Positions 19,025 to 28,206 of a stretch of 64,000 nucleotides of DNA are shown piece after piece. Both the position numbers and the translations under genes were made by a program. The stretch is taken from NCBI GenBank assembly GCA_045124055.1, contig JBGVKZ010000011.1, positions 62,001 through 126,000 on the forward strand, read 5' to 3'. Numbering within the stretch: the first letter of the stretch is position 1; the number at the start of each line of letters is the position of its first letter. This DNA is from CALZKI01 sp045124055 (GTDB lineage: Bacteria > Bacillota > Clostridia > Lachnospirales > Lachnospiraceae). The notes below the pieces were generated by a model, which was not told the origin of the DNA, did no database searches, and was given only the letters and a program-made list of their open reading frames with translations.

Positions 19025-20299
19025 ATGAAAAGAATACTCTTATATTACAAAAAAACAGATATTGATAGAAGAATTTTTCCGGCAACAGATTATAATACAT
19101 TGTGGCAGGAATATGGAAATCTTGCAGGCAATTCAGGAAATAAACTGTTTATACAGGCTTGTGAACAATATTTGACAAAACAGGATATTGAAGTTGGCTA
19201 TCTGACGGAGGGAATGACTAACGATTTTATCAATCAAAATTTTGACAGAGTCGTATTTCCTACTGCGAACATTTTTAACGAAAGAAAGAATGTGTTGCAG
19301 AGTCTTAATCGAATGGCTGAACAGTTTGAACAAATCAAAATACCGATTATCGTTCTAGGTGCTGGTGCCCAGGCGGATTGTTATGATGATTTAGATTCGC
19401 TTGCTAATAGTATAGAAAAAGAGTCCAAAAGATTTATTCAATCGGTATATCAAAGTGGCGGTGAATTTTCTTTAAGAGGATATTTTACCAAAGAGTTATT
19501 TGATAAATGGGGATTCAAAAGTGCCTGTGTGACAGGGTGCCCATCTATGTATCAACGTGGTAGAAATTTATCCATCTGCAAAAGAAACGTGAAAGAAATA
19601 GATTTTAAACCATCGGTAAATGGAGAGTTGAAGACTTTAAGAGATGCTTGGTGGATAAAGCAATTTAAGAATTATAGAGATGCTATTTATGTAGACCAAT
19701 CGCTATTTTACGATTTATTTTATAATAAGGCATATATAGAAAACCATAAGCCTTTGGTTCGTAATATCAAGGAGTTTGTTGGAAAATTTTCAGAAACCGG
19801 CTTGCAACTGATAAAAGAAGGCAGAGTAAGACTATTTTATGATATTCCTGTATGGTCAGATTTCTTTCAAAGGGAAAACATTGATTTCTCCATAGGAGAG
19901 AGAATTCACGGAAATCTGATTGCACTTTTAAATGGTGTACCGGCAGTGGTTTGTCCACATGATACAAGAACAAGAGAACTGGCAGAGTTTTTTGAAATTC
20001 CTATGGTGGAAGATGTTTCCAGTAAGAGAAATATTTATGAAATCTATGAAGAAAGTAGTTATGACGCTTTTAATAAAAATTTTGCGAGTAAGTTCGATAA
20101 TTTTGAGAAATTCCTTGTAGAACAAGGTGTTAGTTATGAGCTGGATAATAGAGAGTGTTTTGAACAGAAAGTAAAAGAGGCAGATTTTCAGTATCCAACA
20201 TATATGGACGAAAACTATCTGAAAAAAGTAACCAGAATCGCAAGTATGACAAAGCCTCTCAGACAGTGTAGAAATGTTATAACAAAGATTAAGAACTAA
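19025..20299 (+). CDS. Polysaccharide pyruvyl transferase family protein
   Basis: A 424-residue protein of the pyruvyl-transferase family (CsaB/WcaK-like), whose members attach ketal-linked pyruvate from PEP to sugars. Visible signs are the N-terminal NLAGNSGNKLFIQAC, the stretch IPIIVLGAGAQADCYDDL and the C-terminal FSIGERIHGNLIALLNGVPA with its conserved H-G pair. RBS AAGAGGAG precedes the ATG. Two further members of the family are encoded at 21357-22514 and 23611-24720. Not all family members are proven pyruvyl transferases. Confidence 0.85.
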   Translation: MKRILLYYKKTDIDRRIFPATDYNTLWQEYGNLAGNSGNKLFIQACEQYLTKQDIEVGYLTEGMTNDFINQNFDRVVFPTANIFNERKNVLQSLNRMAEQFEQIKIPIIVLGAGAQADCYDDLDSLANSIEKESKRFIQSVYQSGGEFSLRGYFTKELFDKWGFKSACVTGCPSMYQRGRNLSICKRNVKEIDFKPSVNGELKTLRDAWWIKQFKNYRDAIYVDQSLFYDLFYNKAYIENHKPLVRNIKEFVGKFSETGLQLIKEGRVRLFYDIPVWSDFFQRENIDFSIGERIHGNLIALLNGVPAVVCPHDTRTRELAEFFEIPMVEDVSSKRNIYEIYEESSYDAFNKNFASKFDNFEKFLVEQGVSYELDNRECFEQKVKEADFQYPTYMDENYLKKVTRIASMTKPLRQCRNVITKIKN

Positions 20300-20324
20300 A
20301 TTTGGGAATAAATGGAGATAAAAG

Positions 20325-21356
20325 ATGAGCGAACTGACCATTGTTACAGCATTTTTTGATATTGGAAAAAAAGATTTTTCAATGATGGCACGAAGTAGTG
20401 AAAAGTATATTCATGATTTCGAGTGCTGGGCGAGAATTCAAAACAAATTGATTGTTTATACACAGCCACAGTTTAAAGATGCCATTATGTCAATCAGAGA
20501 AAAATTTCATCAGGGACATAACACGGAAATTATTGTGATTGATGATATGCTATCTATTGATAGAGAAATTTATGAAAAATATCAAAAAATTGCGGAAAAT
20601 GGTTATTTAGAAAAATATAAATTGCTGCAAGGAACTCTAACGGCTAACGAACCAAAATATAATTTGGTTACTTTACTAAAATTTTGGTTCATTATGGATG
20701 CGGAAAAGAGAGGTTTAATAGAAGATTTTGCAGCGTGGCTTGATTTTGGATTTGGACATGGAGAATTTTTTGCAAATCCAGAGGAATTTGATTATAAATG
20801 GGAGTATGATTTTGAAAGAAGAATTATTCTATTTACATTACATGATGTTGACGATATCCCAATGTTTGAAGTAGTAAGATGTTCATTAAATTATGTAATG
20901 ACGGGCGTTATGGTTATGCCAAAAGAATTATGTCAGACCGTTTGGGAACATGCAAGAGAGGCAGCTCATATGTTAACCCAAATTGGGTTTATGGATGATG
21001 AACAAACAGTTATATTACTTGCATACAGAAATCACCCGGAATGTTATAAGATGATTCCAAGCGATTGGCATATGGGACTTGTAACCTACGGAGGAGGGCA
21101 TCTTACTTTAAGTAGAGATGTAAAAAAAGAAGTTATTGTCGAAAGCAAAGGATTATCAAAAGTAGCGGCTCACTTATTTAAAAAGAGTAAACAAAATAGA
21201 ACTGGAATTTATAAACTATTAGATAATTATAGAAACTATAAGATGTCAAAACAGAAAAGTTCTTTGGAGATAAATTGTGAAAAATATTCCAGAGATTGTG
21301 CAAATAGAACCTACGAACAGGTATACAAACTGTTTTGGAATGATAGGAGTCATTAA
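20325..21356 (+). CDS. HtrL/YibB-family protein (putative glycosyltransferase)
   Basis: A 343-residue protein starting ELTIVTAFFDIGKKDFSMMARSSE split around a strand-turn typical of the HtrL/YibB family. Other signs are AAWLDFGFGHG (a DxG-like site) and MTGVMVMPKEL. The family is found in LPS and capsule loci, and related proteins are considered glycosyltransferases, but biochemical proof is thin. It lies between two pyruvyl-transferase-family genes; its stop abuts the next GTG start with no gap. Confidence 0.75.
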   Translation: MSELTIVTAFFDIGKKDFSMMARSSEKYIHDFECWARIQNKLIVYTQPQFKDAIMSIREKFHQGHNTEIIVIDDMLSIDREIYEKYQKIAENGYLEKYKLLQGTLTANEPKYNLVTLLKFWFIMDAEKRGLIEDFAAWLDFGFGHGEFFANPEEFDYKWEYDFERRIILFTLHDVDDIPMFEVVRCSLNYVMTGVMVMPKELCQTVWEHAREAAHMLTQIGFMDDEQTVILLAYRNHPECYKMIPSDWHMGLVTYGGGHLTLSRDVKKEVIVESKGLSKVAAHLFKKSKQNRTGIYKLLDNYRNYKMSKQKSSLEINCEKYSRDCANRTYEQVYKLFWNDRSH

Positions 21357-22514
21357 GTGGATAAAGCATTAGTAATTATAGGTGCACCCGGATATAACAG
21401 GGGCTCTGAAATTTTATTGACAGGCATTCTTGAAATATTAAAGAAAAGCGGAAAATACGAAAGTGACGTAACCGCTTTTGCCCTTCGTAAAGAGTGGGAA
21501 GAAGATAACAAAGAGTTGTATGGTCAGTTTCTTCCAAGAGAAACACCATATAATTGTTTCTGGTATAAATTGTGTAATAATATTGGTATTCGATTGATTA
21601 AGAAATTTGGTTATACAAACACGTCTGTATGGTTTATGCGTCAGGCACTTTGCAAAGCCTTTTCCAAATACCAACTAATAGTGTTCGTTGGTGCAGATAA
21701 CTTTGATTATCAGTACACCCAGAAAAATGAATTAAATTGTTTAATCGCCTTAGCAAAAAAAGTTTCTTCTGCAAAAATTGCAATATTAGATTGTTCCATT
21801 GCAAAAGAGAATATAAATAAGTTTTTTATCGAAAACTTAAGACAGGCGGATATCGTAACTGCAAGAGATACGATGTCTTATAATAATTTAAAAGAACATC
21901 GCAAAGATGTTATTTTGCATGCTGACCCGGCGTTTTTAGTGGCGGCAAATCAAGGAAAAGTGGATATCGATATGTCGAAGCAGTATATCGGTATTAATGT
22001 AAGTCCTTTGGTGCAAAAGATGAATGAAAAGATACAAGAAAATGTACTTTGTCTAATTGATTGGATTTTAGAAAACACTACGGCACACATTCTACTGATT
22101 CCCCACGTAATGAAAATGCAGGATTATTCAATCTTGGAAGAAATAAAACGTGTTTACGAAAAGGAAAGTAGAGTCCTTTTGTTAGAAGATGACAAATATA
22201 GTGCCAGAGAACTGAAATACATTATTTCTAAATGTGAAGCTTTTGTAGGTGCAAGAACACATTCGATGGTTGCTGCATATTCCCAGGGAGTTCCGGCTTT
22301 GGGCATAGGATATTCTATTAAATCAACAGGAATTGCTAAGGACTTATTAAAAGAGGATATTTTCTGCATTCAGGCGGAGGATATTACTGGAACAGAGGAT
22401 ATAAAAGAACTCTTTATTCAGTTATGGAATGACCGTGTAAAAATCAGGGAAAAATTACAATTAGTATTGCCAGAATATACGGAGACGTTGAAAAAATTGG
22501 AAGAAGTGCTATAA
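21357..22514 (+). CDS. Polysaccharide pyruvyl transferase family protein
   Basis: A 385-residue member of the pyruvyl-transferase family: VIIGAPGYNRGSEILLTGIL at the N-terminus, YIGINVSPLVQKMNEK in the middle and KCEAFVGARTHSMVAAYSQ, with the conserved R-T/I-H motif, near the C-terminus. The start is GTG directly after the preceding stop, with AGGAG 9 bases upstream. The next gene, a decayed F420-hydrogenase-beta-like protein, follows immediately; this pairing is common in Firmicutes and Bacteroides capsule loci. Confidence 0.85.
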   Translation: MDKALVIIGAPGYNRGSEILLTGILEILKKSGKYESDVTAFALRKEWEEDNKELYGQFLPRETPYNCFWYKLCNNIGIRLIKKFGYTNTSVWFMRQALCKAFSKYQLIVFVGADNFDYQYTQKNELNCLIALAKKVSSAKIAILDCSIAKENINKFFIENLRQADIVTARDTMSYNNLKEHRKDVILHADPAFLVAANQGKVDIDMSKQYIGINVSPLVQKMNEKIQENVLCLIDWILENTTAHILLIPHVMKMQDYSILEEIKRVYEKESRVLLLEDDKYSARELKYIISKCEAFVGARTHSMVAAYSQGVPALGIGYSIKSTGIAKDLLKEDIFCIQAEDITGTEDIKELFIQLWNDRVKIREKLQLVLPEYTETLKKLEEVL

Positions 22515-22658
22515 ATGACTGTCAAAGAAGTGTCAAAAGTAGTATGCACAGGCTGCAAATCTTGTGAAAATATATTTTCGCAAACGAAAAAAAGAAGATT
22601 AGTGGTGGATATATGGGGCAAACAGAACAAAAAGCTAACCCCAACGTTTATGCTGTAA
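22515..22658 (+). pseudogene. Remnant of the N-terminal ferredoxin-like region of the downstream F420-hydrogenase-beta-like gene
   Basis: A 47-codon frame beginning directly after the previous stop encodes MTVKEVSKVVCTGCKSCEN, which carries the first CxxCxxC of the 4Fe-4S domain usual at the N-terminus of this family. The frame then departs from the family and ends at 22658, overlapping the main frame (22613) by 46 bases in a different phase. The second cysteine cluster expected before the NVYAVK region is missing. This looks like a deletion plus frameshift. A sequencing error would not restore the missing cluster. Confidence 0.6.
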
Positions 22659-23614
22659 AACTTGTATCTGACAAGAAAAGGCAAAAAAGTCAGTCAGGCG
22701 GTGCTTTTACCGCGGCAGCAGAGTCTATTTTAAGTATGGGCGGCGTTGTATATGGAGTCGGTTGGGATAAGGAATTAAAAGTTGTATATAAAAGGATAGA
22801 TACTTTGAAAGGGCTTAACGAATTGAAAGGAAGTAAGTACGTTCAGGCTCATAGCGGTGGTATATATCTTACAGTAGAGAAAGATTTACAAAAAGGGACG
22901 CTTGTTTTATTCAGTGGAACTCCCTGCCTTGTAAATGGGCTATATAAGTATTTGGAAAGTAAAGCTTGTGAGACTGAAAAATTATATACTTGTGACATTG
23001 TATGCCACGGGACTCCAAGTCCCCAAATCTATGAAAAATATCTAGAACTATTGAAAAAAGAGAAGGGCGATGGAATTCGGAAATTTACTTTCCGAGATAA
23101 AAGTTTTGGTTGGAGACGAAATATTTCCAGTTATGTAGTGAAGGGGAGAAAAATGATTACCCCCAATTATATCCGTATTTTTGAAAGTCAGTTGTGCCTT
23201 AGAAAAGCCTGCTTTGAATGTTCCTATGCTTCTATGAATCGAGTAGGTGATATTACCGTAGGTGATTTTTGGGGAATTGAAAAATGTCACCCGGAATTTG
23301 AAGATAAGAAAGGGGTCTCTTTGCTGATATGTAGTAGCAAAAAAGGACAGGCTTTATTTGATAAAATGAAGGATAAACTGGTGGTTTTGAAAACTACCCC
23401 GCAGAATTGTTTGCAACCAAATTTGCAACGACCTACGAAAAAGCCTGAAGCCTATGAAGAATTTTGGCAATATCTTGAGGAAAATGGCTATGAAGCAGCC
23501 GTAAAAAAATATTGTGGCTATAATCCTCAAGATGACTGGGAAAAATTAGAGCCACATCAATTTATAAAAAGAGTTTCTCGAAAAATTGAGCGACTAATTA
23601 AAAGGAAAAAATGA
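22613..23614 (+). CDS. Coenzyme F420 hydrogenase/dehydrogenase beta-subunit-like protein, N-terminally truncated
   Basis: A 333-residue protein that holds the FrhB-type domains: QSGGAFTAAAESIL, SKYVQAHSGGIY, GTPCLVNGLYKYL, CDIVCHGTPSPQIYEKYL and the cysteine set RKACFECSYASMNRVGDIT with GDFWGIE. In glycan loci this family sits next to pyruvyl-transferase-family genes; the reaction is unknown and may be a flavin-dependent redox step. Intact relatives start with two 4Fe-4S motifs; here only a frameshifted remnant lies upstream (22515-22658). The ATG at 22613 has GGTGGA close by, so a shortened protein may still be made. Its last 4 bases overlap the next gene. Confidence 0.8.
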   Translation: MGQTEQKANPNVYAVKLVSDKKRQKSQSGGAFTAAAESILSMGGVVYGVGWDKELKVVYKRIDTLKGLNELKGSKYVQAHSGGIYLTVEKDLQKGTLVLFSGTPCLVNGLYKYLESKACETEKLYTCDIVCHGTPSPQIYEKYLELLKKEKGDGIRKFTFRDKSFGWRRNISSYVVKGRKMITPNYIRIFESQLCLRKACFECSYASMNRVGDITVGDFWGIEKCHPEFEDKKGVSLLICSSKKGQALFDKMKDKLVVLKTTPQNCLQPNLQRPTKKPEAYEEFWQYLEENGYEAAVKKYCGYNPQDDWEKLEPHQFIKRVSRKIERLIKRKK

Positions 23615-24720
23615 TGAAAATAGGGATTTTGACTTTCCATAATGCACACAACTATGGTGCAATTTTACAGGCGTATGCACTTAGAACAAAATTAAGAAAT
23701 CTTGGTTATGATACGCATATTGTTAATTATCGAAATGAAAAAATTGAAAAATCTTATGAAAGAAAACTTGTGCCAAAGAAAGTACAGGTTTCCCTGTTTC
23801 ATCCAAGAACTTTTTTATTCAATCATCAAAAACAGTTAGAAGTTAAAACCGCACAGCCCTCCTGGGAAAAGCGTTGCGAGGTATTTCGGAAGTTTATTGA
23901 TAAAGTAATTTTAGAAGATAATATTGAGGTTATTGATAAAAGGGAATTAAAAAATCTTGGTTATGACGCTTTTATTTGTGGTAGCGACCAGATTTGGACG
24001 GATTATTTAACCGGTGGTCTGGATAATGTCTATTTTTTGGATTTTGGTGCGAAAGTAAAAAAGATTTCCTATGCTGCAAGCAAAGTAAATGCAACTTTTT
24101 CAGAAGAAGACAAAGCTTTTTTTAAAGAGAAACTGAGGGATTTTACCGCTTTATCTGTTAGAGAAGAAACTCTTGCAAAAGCCTTAACGGATATCTGCCA
24201 AAAGGAAGTAAAAACAGTGCTGGACCCGGCGTTACTCCTAGAAAAAAAAGATTATGAGAAAATCGAAGCTCCAATTATAGAAAATGGGGAGTATGTGCTG
24301 GCTTATTTTCTGGTAGAAGATGAGACATTAATGCAATGTGCGAAGTGGGCAGCAGATAAATTAGGAATGAAGCTGTTAGAAATTCACTATTATAAGCAAA
24401 GGCTAAAGAACCACAACCAGATAGCAGATTGTGACCCGGGCGAATTTTTATCTTATATAAAAAAGGCAAAGTATATTTTTACCAATTCTTTTCATGGTAC
24501 GGTTTTTTCTATTATTTATCAGAAAAACTTTTTTGCAGTCTATGATAAAGATGCCAGAAAAGACAATTTGTTAGAACTTTTGGAGTTGGAGAATAGACAT
24601 ATCAAGTCACTGGATGAGTTATTCGCACTTGATGATGTAGAATATACAAAGGCCAACAAGCTGTTAAGAGAAGAAAGCATGAAATCTGAGAGCTTTTTAG
24701 TAAAGGCGTTAAATAGTTAA
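23611..24720 (+). CDS. Polysaccharide pyruvyl transferase family protein
   Basis: A 369-residue member of the pyruvyl-transferase family: IGILTFHNAHNYGAILQAYA is the classic N-terminus, followed by YDAFICGSDQIWTDYLTGG (the GSDQIW motif) and, near the C-terminus, KYIFTNSFHGTVFSIIYQK with the conserved SFHG. This subgroup is the one usually found beside F420-hydrogenase-beta-like proteins, and the two genes overlap by 4 bases here, implying they work together. It probably modifies a sugar of the repeat unit. Confidence 0.88.
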   Translation: MMKIGILTFHNAHNYGAILQAYALRTKLRNLGYDTHIVNYRNEKIEKSYERKLVPKKVQVSLFHPRTFLFNHQKQLEVKTAQPSWEKRCEVFRKFIDKVILEDNIEVIDKRELKNLGYDAFICGSDQIWTDYLTGGLDNVYFLDFGAKVKKISYAASKVNATFSEEDKAFFKEKLRDFTALSVREETLAKALTDICQKEVKTVLDPALLLEKKDYEKIEAPIIENGEYVLAYFLVEDETLMQCAKWAADKLGMKLLEIHYYKQRLKNHNQIADCDPGEFLSYIKKAKYIFTNSFHGTVFSIIYQKNFFAVYDKDARKDNLLELLELENRHIKSLDELFALDDVEYTKANKLLREESMKSESFLVKALNS

Positions 24721-24737
24721 TGAATAAGGAAAAGTCT

Positions 24738-25952
24738 ATGAAACAGAAAAAAATTGCGTTTATTCTCCCGGAGGGAAGTCTTCCCATTCCGGCGACTATG
24801 GGCGGAGCAATCGAAACGTTGATGACAATGATGCTGAATGAGAACGAAACCAAAGGAAATTATGACTTCCTTTTCGTTTATTCGGGAGAAGAAAATAAGA
24901 AGGTTTCTTATAAACATTCCGTTTGTTATGCTTGCAAATTACATAATAGAAGTGGAAAAGTGTGGGATTTTCTTACGAAAGTCTGGTATAAGCTTGGAAC
25001 TTATTTCCCAAAGAGCTTTCCGGCAGTAAGCAGGTATTATCGTGATGCGGCAAAGATAGCGAAGAAGGAAAAAGCCGATTATGTTATTGCCGAGGGTTTA
25101 TACCCTACAAATTTTAAAAACTTTTCATATATTTGGGATAAGAAAAATTTGGCCCTTCATATTCATAGTGAAGTAGCCAAAAATCCGGTAAGTGATGAAA
25201 TTTTTGAAAAAACCATTGCTATCAGTGATTTTGTGGCACAAAGATGGAATGAAAACACACCGGAAAAAATGAAAGATACTTATGTTTGGAAAAATAGTAT
25301 CCGTAGAGAAAAATTTGATGTGAATATGACAAAAGACCAAAGAAATGAAGTGCGAAAATCCTTAGGCTATTATGAGGACGATTTTGTGGTATTTTTCTGT
25401 GGTAGAATGATACAGGTAAAGGGTGTAAAAGAGCTGATAGAAGCAGTGCTTGGCATAGAAAATGAAAAGGTCAAGTTATTAATCATTGGAAGTGATGATT
25501 TTGCCAGGGGAGATAAAGGCGAATATGCGAAGGAAGTAAGAGCCCTTGTAGAAAAAAATCCGGATAGAATTAAACACTTAGGCTATGTGGATAATGCCAA
25601 GTTGTATCAGTATTATAAAAGTGCTGATTTACAGGTAGTGCCATCGCTTTGGGAAGAAGCGGCAGGACTTGTGGCAATCGAAGGAATGGTTTCTAAAATA
25701 CCACTCATTGTTACCAAATCCGGTGGAATGATAGAATATGTTCATAAGGATTATACGAAAATTGTTCCAAAAGATGAGCATATAGTACAAACGTTGCAAA
25801 AAGAGATTGTATATTTATATGAGAATCCTTCTGTGAGAGATGAAATGTCACAAGGGGCGTACGATTTTGCGAAACGATTTTCACAGGAGCAATATTATCA
25901 AGATTTTTGTGATATGATGGAGCAATGGGAAAAGGACATACAAGGGAGGTAA
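24738..25952 (+). CDS. Glycosyltransferase family 4
   Basis: A GT-B enzyme of about 404 residues. IAFILPEGSLPIPATMGGAI gives the N-terminal acceptor-side loop, VVFFCGRMIQVKGVKELIEA the domain junction, and VPSLWEEAAGLVAIEGMVSK the donor site with conserved Glu residues. Start 24738 is preferred because AAGGA at 24726-24730 sits 7 bases upstream; an ATG at 24720 overlapping the previous stop would add six residues. It is followed after 4 bases by the UDP-glucose dehydrogenase gene. Confidence 0.87.
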   Translation: MKQKKIAFILPEGSLPIPATMGGAIETLMTMMLNENETKGNYDFLFVYSGEENKKVSYKHSVCYACKLHNRSGKVWDFLTKVWYKLGTYFPKSFPAVSRYYRDAAKIAKKEKADYVIAEGLYPTNFKNFSYIWDKKNLALHIHSEVAKNPVSDEIFEKTIAISDFVAQRWNENTPEKMKDTYVWKNSIRREKFDVNMTKDQRNEVRKSLGYYEDDFVVFFCGRMIQVKGVKELIEAVLGIENEKVKLLIIGSDDFARGDKGEYAKEVRALVEKNPDRIKHLGYVDNAKLYQYYKSADLQVVPSLWEEAAGLVAIEGMVSKIPLIVTKSGGMIEYVHKDYTKIVPKDEHIVQTLQKEIVYLYENPSVRDEMSQGAYDFAKRFSQEQYYQDFCDMMEQWEKDIQGR

Positions 25953-25956
25953 TGCA

Positions 25957-27123
25957 ATGAAAATTGCAGTAGCAGGACTTGGTTATGTAGGACTTTCCAA
26001 TGCGGTGTTATTGGCACAGCATAATGAAGTAATTGCAGTAGATATTTCAGAGGAAAGAGTCCAGAAAATTAATCAGAAAAAATCGCCGATTATTGATAAG
26101 GAATTGGAAGAATATCTGGCAACAAAAGAGTTAAATCTTGTGGCAACTTGTGATGCCAATATGGCATATAAAGATGCGGAATTTATTATTATTGCTACCC
26201 CCACTAATTATGACCCGGATAAAAACTTTTTTGATACCAGTTCCATTGAAGAAGTATTAAATATTGTAAAAGAAATTAATGAAGCTACGACGGTCGTTAT
26301 AAAATCCACAATTCCGGTAGGGTATATCCTAAAGGTCCGTGAAAAATATCAGATGGAAAACATTATTTTTTCACCGGAATTTTTAAGGGAAGGACATGCC
26401 TTATATGACAATTTGTATCCCTCAAGAATTATTGTGGGAGATGATACTGATAAAGCACATAAATTTGCTCAGTTACTAAAAGAAGGGGCTATCAGGGAGG
26501 AGATTCCGGTTTTGTTCACTAATCCAACGGAAGCGGAAGCGGTGAAATTGTTTGCCAATACTTATCTGGCACTGAGAGTTGCCTATTTTAACGAATTGGA
26601 TACTTTTGCAGAGGTGCGAGGGTTAAATACAAAACAGATTATTGAGGGAATAGGGCTTGACCCAAGAATTGGAAGTCATTATAATAATCCGTCTTTTGGC
26701 TATGGTGGTTATTGTCTGCCAAAAGATACCAAACAGCTTCTTGCCAATTATGAAGATGTACCAAATAATCTGATATCAGCCATTATTGAGTCCAACCGAA
26801 CAAGAAAAGACCATATTGCAGATATGATTTTGAATAGAAATCCGAAAATCGTGGGAATTTACAGACTGACAATGAAAACGGATTCGGATAATTTTAGACA
26901 ATCGGCCATTCAGGGAATCATGAGAAGGTTGAAGGAAAAAGGCGTAGAAATCATCATTTACGAGCCAACGTTAAAGGAAGATACTTTTTGGGATTCTAAA
27001 GTGTTTGAGAATTTGGAAGAATTTAAAGAAAAATCTGATGTAATTATTGCAAATCGTATGTCAGAAAATTTGCAAGATGTGGTACAAAAGGTATATACTA
27101 GAGACATATATGGTCGTGATTAA
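25957..27123 (+). CDS. ugd: UDP-glucose 6-dehydrogenase (nucleotide-sugar dehydrogenase)
   Basis: A 388-residue enzyme that oxidises UDP-glucose (or a related UDP-sugar) twice with NAD to the uronic acid. The NAD-binding motif is GLGYVGLSNA at residues 7-16. STIPVGY and PEFLREGHALYDN are conserved, and the catalytic Cys is in FGYGGYCLPKDTKQL. The length is typical of the short Ugd form of Firmicutes and enterobacteria. It implies that the polysaccharide contains glucuronic or another uronic acid. RBS GGGAGG lies 7 bases before the ATG. Confidence 0.92.
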   Translation: MKIAVAGLGYVGLSNAVLLAQHNEVIAVDISEERVQKINQKKSPIIDKELEEYLATKELNLVATCDANMAYKDAEFIIIATPTNYDPDKNFFDTSSIEEVLNIVKEINEATTVVIKSTIPVGYILKVREKYQMENIIFSPEFLREGHALYDNLYPSRIIVGDDTDKAHKFAQLLKEGAIREEIPVLFTNPTEAEAVKLFANTYLALRVAYFNELDTFAEVRGLNTKQIIEGIGLDPRIGSHYNNPSFGYGGYCLPKDTKQLLANYEDVPNNLISAIIESNRTRKDHIADMILNRNPKIVGIYRLTMKTDSDNFRQSAIQGIMRRLKEKGVEIIIYEPTLKEDTFWDSKVFENLEEFKEKSDVIIANRMSENLQDVVQKVYTRDIYGRD

Positions 27124-27153
27124 TCAAATAATAATAGAAAAAGGGTGAAAGTT

Positions 27154-28194
27154 ATGTTTACAGGAAAAACATTATTAATTACAGGTGGTACAGGTTCTTT
27201 TGGTAATGCTGTACTGAACAGATTTTTAGCAACAGACATTGGAGAAATCCGCATTTTTTCTCGTGATGAATTAAAGCAGGACGATATGCGTCATTATTAT
27301 CAGAGAGAATTTCCGGAATACAGCAATAAATTGAAATTTTACATCGGTGATGTAAGAGACAGACAGAGTATTGATAAGGCGATGCACGGTGTTGATTATA
27401 TTTTCCATGCAGCCGCTTTAAAACAGGTCCCATCTTGTGAATTTTTCCCGATTGAAGCGGTAAAAACCAATGTACTTGGTACAGAAAATGTGTTGCAGTC
27501 TGCCATTGACCACGGTGTAAAAAAGGTTATTTGTTTATCCACAGATAAGGCAGCTTATCCGGTAAATGCTATGGGTACTTCCAAAGCTATGATGGAAAAG
27601 GTTATCGTGGCAAAATCCAGAACTATTTCACCAGAAGAAACTACGATTTGCTGCACAAGATATGGCAATGTTCTTTGCTCTCGTGGTTCTGTTGTACCAT
27701 TATTTATTCAACAGATTAAAGAAGGTAAACCGCTGACAATTACAGAGCCAACTATGACAAGATTTGTTATGACCTTAGAAGAAGCCGTAGAATTGGTCGT
27801 ATATGCTTTCCAGAACGCAGAAAGTGGCGATATTATGGTACAGAAGGCTCCGGCTTGCACAATCGGAGTATTGGCTCAGGCGGTAAAAGAAATCTTTGGT
27901 TCAAAAGAAGAAACTAAGATTATTGGTATCCGCCATGGAGAAAAAATGTATGAAACATTACTCACTAATGAAGAATGTGCGAATGCTATTGATATGGGTA
28001 ATTTTTATCGTGTGCCAGCGGACAAGCGTAGTTTAAATTATGATAAATATTTTACAGATGGTAATTTAGAGAGAAGCAAGCTTTCTGAGTTCAATTCGAA
28101 TAATACAGCACTTATGGACGTAGAACAGGTGAAGGAAAAATTATTGACTCTTTCTTACGTGCAAAACGAATTAAAAGACTGGAATAACAAATAG
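27154..28194 (+). CDS. capE: UDP-GlcNAc 4,6-dehydratase (5-inverting), CapE-like
   Basis: A 346-residue SDR enzyme that makes UDP-2-acetamido-2,6-dideoxy-beta-L-arabino-hexos-4-ulose from UDP-GlcNAc. Motifs: ITGGTGSFGNAV, FYIGDVRDRQSID, HAAALKQVPSCEFFP, STDKAAYPVNAMGTSKAMME (Met in the usual Tyr place) and RHGEKMYETLL. CapE rather than CapD is indicated by its position just before capF and by the KQVPSCE motif. Start 27154 has AAGGG 8 bases upstream; a GTG at 27145 overlaps that site. Its product can go to CapF (L-FucNAc route) or, in principle, to the PseC-like enzyme at 34420. Confidence 0.9.
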   Translation: MFTGKTLLITGGTGSFGNAVLNRFLATDIGEIRIFSRDELKQDDMRHYYQREFPEYSNKLKFYIGDVRDRQSIDKAMHGVDYIFHAAALKQVPSCEFFPIEAVKTNVLGTENVLQSAIDHGVKKVICLSTDKAAYPVNAMGTSKAMMEKVIVAKSRTISPEETTICCTRYGNVLCSRGSVVPLFIQQIKEGKPLTITEPTMTRFVMTLEEAVELVVYAFQNAESGDIMVQKAPACTIGVLAQAVKEIFGSKEETKIIGIRHGEKMYETLLTNEECANAIDMGNFYRVPADKRSLNYDKYFTDGNLERSKLSEFNSNNTALMDVEQVKEKLLTLSYVQNELKDWNNK

Positions 28195-28206
28195 CAGGAG
28201 ATGTGT

